DNA of 64,000 nt. It comes from JBPOFM01 sp041391925 (GTDB taxonomy: Bacteria; Bacteroidota; Bacteroidia; Flavobacteriales; Flavobacteriaceae). Below, piece by piece: positions 26,235-33,379 of the stretch. The notes beneath the pieces are model-generated. The model searched no databases, was not told the origin of the DNA, and was given only the letters and a program-made list of their open reading frames with translations. The stretch is from NCBI GenBank assembly GCA_041391925.1, contig JAWKNA010000006.1:248001-312000 (forward strand). Reading direction: 5' to 3'. Both the position numbers and the translations under genes were made by a program. Positions within the stretch are counted from its first letter, which is position 1. Each line of letters starts with the position of its first letter.

Positions 26235-26624
26235 TTGCAAACCTTCGAAAAACACCATATCGTAGAACAAGAAGACTTGGACCACCTTAACCACGTTAAC
26301 AACGTTCGGTATGTACAATTGGTTCAGGATATTGCCGAAGCGCATTGGAAATCCAAAGCCAATGAAGACATTCAAAATACTTATTTCTGGGTGCTGATAA
26401 AACATCAAATTGAATATAAAAGTGAAGCTATACTTGGTGATGTTCTGAAAATGGTCACCTATGTCAAGAAATCTGAAGGTGTCACATCGATAAGAATGGT
26501 TGAAATCTATGACCACAACACTGATAAACTTTTAGTTACGTCAGAAACTACTTGGTGCTTTATGAATACCGAAACGAAACGTCCTTCACGTATCAATCAA
26601 GAAATTGTAGCTTTATTCAATTAA
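26235..26624 (+). CDS. Acyl-CoA/ACP thioesterase, 4HBT hotdog family, TTG start
   Basis: 129 aa. The hotdog signature 'QEDLDHLNHVNNVRYVQLVQDIAEAHW' (in part DLDHLNHVNNVRYVQL) places it in the 4-hydroxybenzoyl-CoA thioesterase family. The usual partner residues follow ('TYFWVLIKHQIEYKSEA', 'VTSIRMVEIYD'). It hydrolyses acyl thioesters in the cytoplasm; chain preference is unknown. The only possible start that keeps the domain is TTG at 26235, because the preceding in-frame codon is the stop of the upstream gene (TAA-TTG). Initiation is therefore probably coupled to termination of that gene. Confidence 0.87.
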   Translation: MQTFEKHHIVEQEDLDHLNHVNNVRYVQLVQDIAEAHWKSKANEDIQNTYFWVLIKHQIEYKSEAILGDVLKMVTYVKKSEGVTSIRMVEIYDHNTDKLLVTSETTWCFMNTETKRPSRINQEIVALFN

Positions 26625-26686
26625 TTTCAGCTTCAAATACTAATTCATTGTTTCAAAAGTTATATTTTTGGACATACTGAATTTTT

Positions 26687-28240
26687 ATGAAGAGAATCCT
26701 AACTTTCATCGCCACTATTTCCATACTTATCCTTTGGAGTTCCTGCCGCAAGGATTTCAATTTTGACCCAAGTACTGGCAATCTTGAGTTTTCCAAAGAC
26801 ACTGTTTACCTCGATACCGTTTTTACTAACATAGGTTCAAGCACTTACAATTTAAAGGTTTATAATCGCAGTAACAATGATATTGTGATTCCAACAGTTC
26901 GTTTGGGTCAAGGTCAAGCTTCCAACTATCGTTTGAATGTTGATGGCATGGCTGGAAAAGAGTTCGAGAACATCGAATTGCTCGCCAAAGATAGTATGTT
27001 TATTTTTATAGAAACCACCTTTGATATTCAATCCGTAGTGGCCGCCGACAATCAATTTCTTTATACAGACGTCATAGAATTTGACAGTGGCTCCAATCTT
27101 CAAAAAGTGGATTTGGTAACTTTAGTTAAAGATGCCGTATTTATCTATCCAAATAGAGATGCACAAGGTGTTGTTGAAACCTTGACTTTTGATGTAGATG
27201 GCGATGGTGTGGACGATGAAACAACTTTACAAGGACGCTTTCTAGAAGATTCTGAATTGACATTTACCAACGAAAAACCTTATGTCATCTATGGTTATGC
27301 AGCTGTTGATGAAGGTGAAACATTGACGATTGAAGCTGGAGCACGTGTGCATTTTCATGCCAATTCAGGAATATTGGTAACGAATAATGCTTCCTTAAAA
27401 GTGAATGGCCAATTGAGCAATGACCAAGAACTATTAGAAAACGAAGTCATTTTTGAAGGGGATCGTTTGGAGCCTTTGTTTTCAGATATTCCTGGCCAAT
27501 GGGGAACCATTTGGCTCTTTAGTGGAAGCGTTGACAATCAAATAAATCATGCAACAATTAAAAATGCCACTGTTGGTATTCTTTCGGAAAACAATCAAAA
27601 TGCACCGATTGATAAATTGACGATTACCAATTCACAGATTTACAATTCAAGTAACTTTGGTATTCTGGGGAGGGCAACCTCCATTACAGCAGAAAATTTA
27701 GTTATCAATAAAGCTGGCCAGTCGTCCATTGCAGGGACTTATGGTGGAAAATATAATTTCACACATTGTACCATTGCCAATTACTGGACCAACAGTTTTA
27801 GACAATTTCCCGCGTTGTATTTGAACAATTATATTGTCGATGAGGATAATACAACTTTTACCAACGATTTATCGGAAGCCAATTTCAATAACTGTATTAT
27901 TTATGGAAATGATAATCCTGAATTTATGTTGGACGAAAATGATGATGCTCTGTTCAATTTCAAATTCATAAACTGTTTAATGCGCTTTCAGAACACAAGC
28001 AATGTTCCCGCAGGCCCAAATTATGATTTTACAAATACAGCGTTGTACGAACATATCATATTGAACCAAGACCCAAAATTTAAAGATGCTTCCAATAATC
28101 AACTCATGATATGCAGTGATGAAGATTCGCCAGCTATTGGTGCAGGAGCTAATTTTATGGTTCTTTCCGATATTTTAGGTAATGGTCGAAGTACCAATCC
28201 TGATTTAGGTGCCTATAATGGTTCGAATTGTGAAGATTAA
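26687..28240 (+). CDS. Lipoprotein with a right-handed beta-helix
   Basis: 517 aa. Lipoprotein signal MKRILTFIATISILILWSSC. N-terminal ~130 residues form an Ig-like region ('DTVYLDTVFTNIGSSTYNLKVYN'; DTVFTNIGSSTYNLKVYN is the part typical of these proteins), then a segment 'TLTIEAGARVHFHANSGILV' that starts a parallel beta-helix with polytopic Asn/Ile-rich turns to the C-terminus. It is a common Bacteroidota surface lipoprotein type with a putative polysaccharide or surface-adhesion role. A Ca-like loop (DVDGDGVDDE) occurs near residue 170. A TATTTTTG element at 26663-26670 may be its promoter. Confidence 0.8.
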   Translation: MKRILTFIATISILILWSSCRKDFNFDPSTGNLEFSKDTVYLDTVFTNIGSSTYNLKVYNRSNNDIVIPTVRLGQGQASNYRLNVDGMAGKEFENIELLAKDSMFIFIETTFDIQSVVAADNQFLYTDVIEFDSGSNLQKVDLVTLVKDAVFIYPNRDAQGVVETLTFDVDGDGVDDETTLQGRFLEDSELTFTNEKPYVIYGYAAVDEGETLTIEAGARVHFHANSGILVTNNASLKVNGQLSNDQELLENEVIFEGDRLEPLFSDIPGQWGTIWLFSGSVDNQINHATIKNATVGILSENNQNAPIDKLTITNSQIYNSSNFGILGRATSITAENLVINKAGQSSIAGTYGGKYNFTHCTIANYWTNSFRQFPALYLNNYIVDEDNTTFTNDLSEANFNNCIIYGNDNPEFMLDENDDALFNFKFINCLMRFQNTSNVPAGPNYDFTNTALYEHIILNQDPKFKDASNNQLMICSDEDSPAIGAGANFMVLSDILGNGRSTNPDLGAYNGSNCED

Positions 28241-28311
28241 TTATTATCAGCGCATATAAAAAAGACCTCTGAAAGTATGAAAGGCCATTTTTATTTTTGA
28301 TTATTTTGGCT

Positions 28312-29583
28312 TTAAACAAATAGTGGTTTCCCACGCATCATTTCATTGACTTTTTCTCCAATAGCTTCCAATTTGGATTCATTTTGATAATGATCTATGA
28401 CCTCATCGATTAAATCGACAATGGTCACCATATCACTTTCTTTTAATCCTCTTGTGGTGACAGCTGGAGTTCCCACACGTATGCCAGATGTCACAAATGG
28501 TGATTTATCGTCAAAAGGTACCATATTTTTATTTACGGTTATTTCCGCTTTCACCAAAGCCTGCTCAGCATCTTTACCTGTAATGTTTTTATTTCTCAAA
28601 TCAATCAGCATCATATGGTTGTCCGTTCCACCGGAAATGATGTGATATCCTTTAGCAACAAAAGCTTTTGACATAGCTTCCGCATTTTTCTTCACCTGAA
28701 GCATGTAATGCAAAAACTCATCGGTCAAGGCTTCTCCAAATGCAATGGCTTTTGCTGCGATGATATGCTCCAAAGGACCACCTTGATTTCCAGGAAATAC
28801 TCCAGAATCCAATAATGATGACATCATTCGCAATTCACCTTTAGGAGTCTTCATTCCATACGGATTCTCAAAATCCTGTCCCATCATAATCATTCCTCCT
28901 CTTGGTCCACGTAAGGTCTTGTGTGTAGTTGTGGTCACAATATGGCAATGTGGCATTGGGTCGTTTAGTATACCTTTGGCAATCAGTCCTGCTGGATGAG
29001 AAATATCTGCCATTAAAATGGCACCAACACTATCTGCAACTTCCCTGAATTTCTTGAAATCCATATCACGGGAATACGCAGAAGCTCCTGCAATAATCAG
29101 TTTTGGTTGTTCTTTTTTTGCAGTGCTTTCCAAATGGTCATAATCAATCAGGCCTGTGTTTTTGTCAACACCATAAAAGGTTGGATTGTATAATTTGCCC
29201 GAGAAATTAACCGGAGAACCGTGTGTTAGATGACCACCATGTGATAAATCGAAACCAAGAATTTTGTCACCAGGCTTCAAACACATGGAATAGACAGCGG
29301 TATTTGCTTGACTCCCCGAATGTGGTTGAACATTCACATAACTAGCACCAAATAGGGTTTTGGCTCTATCAATAGCTATTTGCTCCACTTCATCCACAAC
29401 TTCGCAACCACCATAATATCGCTTTCCTGGATATCCTTCAGCATACTTGTTAGTCAACACAGAACCCGCAGCTTCCATTACTTGATTGCTTACAAAATTC
29501 TCTGAAGCAATAAGCTCTAAACCATGTAGTTGGCGTTCCTTTTCTGCGTCGATAAGTTCAAAAATCTGTTGGTCGCGTTGCAT
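28312..29583 (-). CDS. glyA: Serine hydroxymethyltransferase
   Basis: 423 aa, full length. N-terminal 'LELIASENFVSNQVMEAAGS', 'NKYAEGYPGKRYYGGCE', and the PLP Lys in 'VTTTTHKTLRGPRGGMI' are diagnostic. It interconverts serine and glycine with tetrahydrofolate as one-carbon acceptor in the cytoplasm. Divergent from fumarylacetoacetase across 198 bp. A TATTTTTG-type -7 element lies on the minus strand at 29610-29617. No purine- or glycine-riboswitch structure was seen upstream. Confidence 0.98.
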   Translation of the reverse strand: MQRDQQIFELIDAEKERQLHGLELIASENFVSNQVMEAAGSVLTNKYAEGYPGKRYYGGCEVVDEVEQIAIDRAKTLFGASYVNVQPHSGSQANTAVYSMCLKPGDKILGFDLSHGGHLTHGSPVNFSGKLYNPTFYGVDKNTGLIDYDHLESTAKKEQPKLIIAGASAYSRDMDFKKFREVADSVGAILMADISHPAGLIAKGILNDPMPHCHIVTTTTHKTLRGPRGGMIMMGQDFENPYGMKTPKGELRMMSSLLDSGVFPGNQGGPLEHIIAAKAIAFGEALTDEFLHYMLQVKKNAEAMSKAFVAKGYHIISGGTDNHMMLIDLRNKNITGKDAEQALVKAEITVNKNMVPFDDKSPFVTSGIRVGTPAVTTRGLKESDMVTIVDLIDEVIDHYQNESKLEAIGEKVNEMMRGKPLFV

Positions 29584-29739
29584 AATGTATGTAGATATTT
29601 AAGTTTTTCCAAAAATACTAAAACTAGTATTGAAATACATAAAAATTAAGTTTTTTCGTTTCATCGAGCGATAATTCCTGTTTGGTCATAAAGACGTCAA
29701 TTTTAAGTATTTTTTTAGGTTTAAATTAAAAATATTGTG

Positions 29740-29747
29740 TAGGTTTG
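29740..29747 (+). promoter_or_regulatory. Candidate -7 element of the fumarylacetoacetase gene
   Basis: TAGGTTTG, 34 bp before the ATG; fits TAnnTTTG. No convincing -33 box. Confidence 0.5.
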
Positions 29748-29781
29748 ATACCATTAACAAAACAACTGAACAACTGATATT

Positions 29782-31086
29782 ATGCCTTTATCTGCAAACA
29801 ATCCCGATCGATCATCGTGGCTACATGTTGGGAAAAATTCTGATTTTCCCATTCAAAACATCCCTTTTGGTGTGTTTTTAACTCGTGATGATATCATTAC
29901 CATTGGAACACGGATTGGAGATACTGCCATCGATTTGGGTGCTTTACACCAATTGGGTTATTTTGAGGGTATTCCGTTAACCGATGACATCTTTCTTCAA
30001 GATACCTTAAACGATTTTATAGCAGATGGAAGAAAAACTTGGAGAGCTGTCAGAAATAGAATTGCAGAAATATTTGATAGCAACAATACCACTTTAAAGA
30101 ACAATATAAAGCATAAGGAAATTGTATGTTTTCGTCTCGATGAAATAGAAATGCAATTGCCTGTACAAATTGGTGATTATACTGATTTTTATTCAAGTTT
30201 GGAACATGCCACCAATGTTGGCACCATGTTTCGAGGCAAAGAAAATGCATTGATGCCCAATTGGCTGCACATTCCTGTGGGTTATCATGGAAGAAGTTCT
30301 TCCATTATTCCTTCTGGAATTCCTGTGCATCGACCACAGGGGCAAACCTTCCCAGATGGTGCCGAAGAACCTGTATTTGGACCTTCAAAATTGATTGATT
30401 TTGAATTGGAGATGGCTTTTATTACTACAGATGCCAATGATTTGGGTGAACCAATACCGGTAAATGAAGCTGAAGAATATATATTTGGATTAGTTCTTTT
30501 TAATGATTGGTCAGCTCGCGATATCCAGAAATGGGAATATGTTCCGCTCGGACCTTTCTTGGCTAAAAATTTTGCTTCGTCAATGTCTCCATGGATTGTA
30601 ACGCTTGATGCATTGGAACCCTTTAAAGTGGAAAGTCCAAAACCCATCAAGCCTGTTCTTCCCTATCTACAGACTAAAGGCAAAAAAAGCTACGATATCA
30701 ATCTCGAAGTTTCCATCAAACCAAAAAACGCTAAAGAAACCATCGTCTGCAAGTCCAATTTCAAACATCTATACTGGAACATGTCGCAACAATTGGCGCA
30801 TCATACGGTGAACGGTTGTCCAGTGAATTCTGGCGACATGATGGGAAGCGGTACCATTTCCGGGCCAACAGAAGATTCATACGGCTCTATGCTCGAGTTG
30901 ACATGGCGTGGTGAAAAACCTATCAAAATGAAAGATGGTACAGAGCGGAAATTCATCAATGATTATGACACCGTCATAATGCGAGGCCATTGTGAAAAGG
31001 ACGGCACTCGTATTGGTTTTGGTGAAGTGTCAACGCAGCTTTTGCCTGTTTACAATCCGCAGAAAAAGAAAAAGCAAAAAGATTGA
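29782..31086 (+). CDS. fahA: Fumarylacetoacetase
   Basis: 434 aa. N-terminal FAH domain ('SANNPDRSSWLHVGKNSDFPIQN', with NSDFPIQNIPFG diagnostic), then the catalytic domain: 'PVGYHGRSSSIIPSG', metal-binding 'DFELEMAF', 'LFNDWSARDIQKWEYVPLGPF', 'KNFASSMSPWIVT' and 'GSGTISGP'. It splits fumarylacetoacetate to fumarate and acetoacetate, the last step of tyrosine/homogentisate degradation. No other gene of that pathway is in the window. A Lys-rich C-terminal tail (NPQKKKKQKD) is unremarkable. Confidence 0.97.
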   Translation: MPLSANNPDRSSWLHVGKNSDFPIQNIPFGVFLTRDDIITIGTRIGDTAIDLGALHQLGYFEGIPLTDDIFLQDTLNDFIADGRKTWRAVRNRIAEIFDSNNTTLKNNIKHKEIVCFRLDEIEMQLPVQIGDYTDFYSSLEHATNVGTMFRGKENALMPNWLHIPVGYHGRSSSIIPSGIPVHRPQGQTFPDGAEEPVFGPSKLIDFELEMAFITTDANDLGEPIPVNEAEEYIFGLVLFNDWSARDIQKWEYVPLGPFLAKNFASSMSPWIVTLDALEPFKVESPKPIKPVLPYLQTKGKKSYDINLEVSIKPKNAKETIVCKSNFKHLYWNMSQQLAHHTVNGCPVNSGDMMGSGTISGPTEDSYGSMLELTWRGEKPIKMKDGTERKFINDYDTVIMRGHCEKDGTRIGFGEVSTQLLPVYNPQKKKKQKD

Positions 31087-31106
31087 AGCTTGATGCTAGC
31101 CAATTG

Positions 31107-31145
31107 AAGCACTAAGTGAATTTTATTTCTTTGTGCTTTTTTTGT
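31107..31145 (+). terminator. Terminator after fahA
   Basis: Stem aagcac (31107-31112) / gtgctt (31133-31138) with a T-rich loop and a T8 tail. Confidence 0.55.
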
Positions 31146-31243
31146 GTTCAATTTTAGCTTCTGACTTTATGCTTTAAACTTGTTTCCCAGTTTGGCATAC
31201 CTTTTGGATTCTGGTTATTATAAACCAATAAAACACCAGAATT

Positions 31244-32425
31244 ATGAAAGCAAAATTACTCTTCACCGTACTTGTTACACTGCTCGTATCTTGCAGCAGT
31301 AAACATCAAATTGAAAAAGCACTTCATTCTGGTAATTATGACCAAGCCATTGAAGATGCTTTACGGAAACTTGAAAACAACAAAGACAAAGAGCGCAAGC
31401 AAGATTTTGTCATCATGTTGGAGGATGCCTATTATAAAGCCGTTAACCGTGATATGAATACAATCAATCACCTAAAAAAAGAAGGCAATCCAGAAAATTA
31501 CAGAAATATCTATGAAAGGTATTTGGATATGAACGAACGACAAGAAGCGATTAAAGCTGTACTCCCTTTGAAAATTGGAGGCAAAATTCTTAACCTAAAA
31601 TTCAATGATTACTCTGATGATATAATCGTTTCACGCAATAATCTAGTGGATTATATGTATGATAAAGGTTTGGCACTTTTAGAGTCTGATAATAAACAAA
31701 AGAGTAGAGAGGCATATGAGGTTTTCAAATACATTGAGCGTATTTATCCTAATTATGAAAACACAAGAGATTTGATTGAAGAAGCTCATGAACGAGGTAT
31801 CGACTTTGTAATCGTAACCATAGAAAACCAAACAAATCAAATCATTCCACAACGATTGGAAGATGATCTGTTGAACTTCAATACGTATGGTCTCAATCAA
31901 TTCTGGACCGTGTATCATGCAAATGAAGATTTTAATATCGATTATGATTATGCTATGAAACTACAATTGAAACGCATCAACATTTCTGCAGATGAATTGC
32001 ATGAAAAACAATTGTTGAAAGAAAAACAAATCGTCGATGGATGGAAATATCAATTGGATTCAGCAGGAAATGTAGTGAAAGACAGTTTGGGTAATGACAT
32101 TAAAATAGACAATATCATCAATGTAAGGGCTCGTTATTTTGAATTCAACCAATTCAAATCAACTCAGGTTGTGGCCAATGTCATCTATGTCGATTTAAAA
32201 CATAACCAGACCTTGGATGCTTTTCCAATTGACAGTGAGTTTGTCTTTGAAAATCGATATGCCACTGTTAGAGGTGATAAGAGAGCATTGGATAGAAACG
32301 AATTGGCTCTTTTGGATAATAGACAGGTGTTTTTCCCTTCTGATGCCCAAATGGTTTTTGATACAGGCGAAGATTTAAAAGGGAAACTCAAAAGCATACT
32401 TGGATCCTATAGATTAAGATCTTAA
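31244..32425 (+). CDS. Lipoprotein of unknown function with helical repeats
   Basis: 393 aa. Lipoprotein signal MKAKLLFTVLVTLLVSC. The first ~200 residues are TPR-like helices ('ALHSGNYDQAIEDALRKLEN', 'QKSREAYEVFKYIERIYPNYENT'); the second half is a beta-rich domain with 'RARYFEFNQFKSTQVVANVIYVDL'. A conserved Bacteroidota lipoprotein as far as I can judge; no named function. Periplasm-facing or surface, single gene with a strong terminator 8 bp past its stop. Confidence 0.8.
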   Translation: MKAKLLFTVLVTLLVSCSSKHQIEKALHSGNYDQAIEDALRKLENNKDKERKQDFVIMLEDAYYKAVNRDMNTINHLKKEGNPENYRNIYERYLDMNERQEAIKAVLPLKIGGKILNLKFNDYSDDIIVSRNNLVDYMYDKGLALLESDNKQKSREAYEVFKYIERIYPNYENTRDLIEEAHERGIDFVIVTIENQTNQIIPQRLEDDLLNFNTYGLNQFWTVYHANEDFNIDYDYAMKLQLKRINISADELHEKQLLKEKQIVDGWKYQLDSAGNVVKDSLGNDIKIDNIINVRARYFEFNQFKSTQVVANVIYVDLKHNQTLDAFPIDSEFVFENRYATVRGDKRALDRNELALLDNRQVFFPSDAQMVFDTGEDLKGKLKSILGSYRLRS

Positions 32426-32432
32426 ACCTAAT

Positions 32433-32462
32433 AGCTCCCATAATTAAATTGGGAGCTTTTTG
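32433..32462 (+). terminator. Terminator after the TPR-like lipoprotein
   Basis: Stem agctccca / tgggagct at 32433-32457, T5 tail. Confidence 0.85.
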
Positions 32463-32559
32463 TTACAATTAAAAAAAATTACTCGAATTATGCCTTGATA
32501 CTTGCTAGTTAAGCACAGAAAACTTACTTTTATCCATCACGAACCTTAAAAACTTAAAC

Positions 32560-32703
32560 ATGGAAGCATATTGTGTAAAATGCAAAGCAAAAAAAGAAAT
32601 GAAAAACGCTAAAGAAACCACTATGAAAAATGGTAGAAAAGCGATGAAAGGTGAATGCCCAACTTGTGGAACTGGCATGTTCAGAATCATGGGAAAAGCG
32701 TAA
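32560..32703 (+). CDS. DUF5679 zinc-ribbon protein (47 aa)
   Basis: 47 aa from ATG 32560 to TAA 32701-32703: MEAYCVKCKAKKEMKNAKET at the start and ECPTCGTGMFRIMGKA at the end. Two CxxC knuckles (CVKC, CPTC) 29-30 residues apart form a zinc ribbon. The Lys-rich centre and the TGMFRI C-terminus match the DUF5679 family of very small bacterial and archaeal proteins. A role in nucleic-acid binding is likely but unproven. It has its own strong terminator, which supports a real transcription unit. Confidence 0.85.
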   Translation: MEAYCVKCKAKKEMKNAKETTMKNGRKAMKGECPTCGTGMFRIMGKA

Positions 32704-32724
32704 GCATTTCTATTTCAAAAATTA

Positions 32725-32756
32725 AAAACTCCCAAATTTTTTGGGAGTTTTTGTTT
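32725..32756. terminator. Bidirectional terminator after the DUF5679 gene
   Basis: Stem aaaactcccaaa / tttgggagtttt at 32725-32752, T-rich tail on + and A-rich head; also faces the convergent ytxJ-type gene. Confidence 0.85.
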
Positions 32757-32773
32757 TTGTTCATTTACTAAAT

Positions 32774-33169
32774 TCAAAGAAGAATTAAACTGTCCAAATT
32801 CAAATCATTGATATCACCATGACTTGCATGTTTTACCACTACCCCATTCTTCACTACTAACAATTGTGGTGACTCATGAACCACATTAAAACGGTCCTCA
32901 ATTGCTTGGCTAATATCACGATACGTCAACAAATCCAAATAGTACAAATCTGCTTCGTTTTCAATTAGTTTAAAATCTTTTTTGAATTGATTGATGACCA
33001 TTCTGCTGATACCACAACGAGTAGAGTGTTTAAAAATGAGCTGTGGCTTGGTCTTCGAGTTCACTATGATGGTATCCAACTGTTCATTTTCGGTTAGATC
33101 AATCCAAGGTGTTATGTCTTGTTGTTGAGGTTCATCGGAACCCCCAAATAGTTTATCAAATAATCCCAT
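32774..33169 (-). CDS. ytxJ: Bacillithiol-system monothiol bacilliredoxin, YtxJ type
   Basis: 131 aa. Thioredoxin-like core: 'KPQLIFKHSTRCGISRMVINQF' (C52 is the single active Cys, with RCGIS in place of CxxC) and 'VHESPQLLVVKNGVVVKHASHG' (cis-Pro motif ESPQ). YtxJ proteins remove bacillithiol from modified cysteines. This implies a bacillithiol-using cell, as expected for Flavobacteriia, and fits the nearby oxidative-stress genes only by general theme. No signal peptide. The 210-bp gap to clpB holds divergent promoters. Confidence 0.92.
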   Translation of the reverse strand: MGLFDKLFGGSDEPQQQDITPWIDLTENEQLDTIIVNSKTKPQLIFKHSTRCGISRMVINQFKKDFKLIENEADLYYLDLLTYRDISQAIEDRFNVVHESPQLLVVKNGVVVKHASHGDINDLNLDSLILL

Positions 33170-33341
33170 TTATCTTTTCTTTTTTAATATTCCATTAACG
33201 GAGAATACCTGTGCGATTCTTTATCTTTATAAGGTAAGTCGTAACTGTAATTTTACCTTACAAAATGACGAAACGTCACGCTATTATTGGTTTTATACGA
33301 CATTTTGTCTTGCTTTTTCAATTGGTAAGATTCTTGACTTA

Positions 33342-33349
33342 TAGGTTTG
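33342..33349 (+). promoter_or_regulatory. Candidate -7 element of clpB
   Basis: TAGGTTTG 31 bp before the ATG, with TTG (33323-33325) 16 bp upstream. No CIRCE (TTAGCACTC-N9-GAGTGCTAA) or CtsR-type heptad repeat is visible. Confidence 0.5.
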
Positions 33350-33379
33350 TAAAATAAAGAATAAAATTTTTAAAACCAT

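Noticed and set aside
28241..28311. Terminator between the beta-helix lipoprotein and glyA
   Set aside because: A weak gacct / aggcc pairing is visible, but the stem is too poor to call.
33170..33379. CIRCE or CtsR operator before clpB
   Set aside because: No TTAGCACTC-N9-GAGTGCTAA inverted repeat or CtsR direct repeat is visible.
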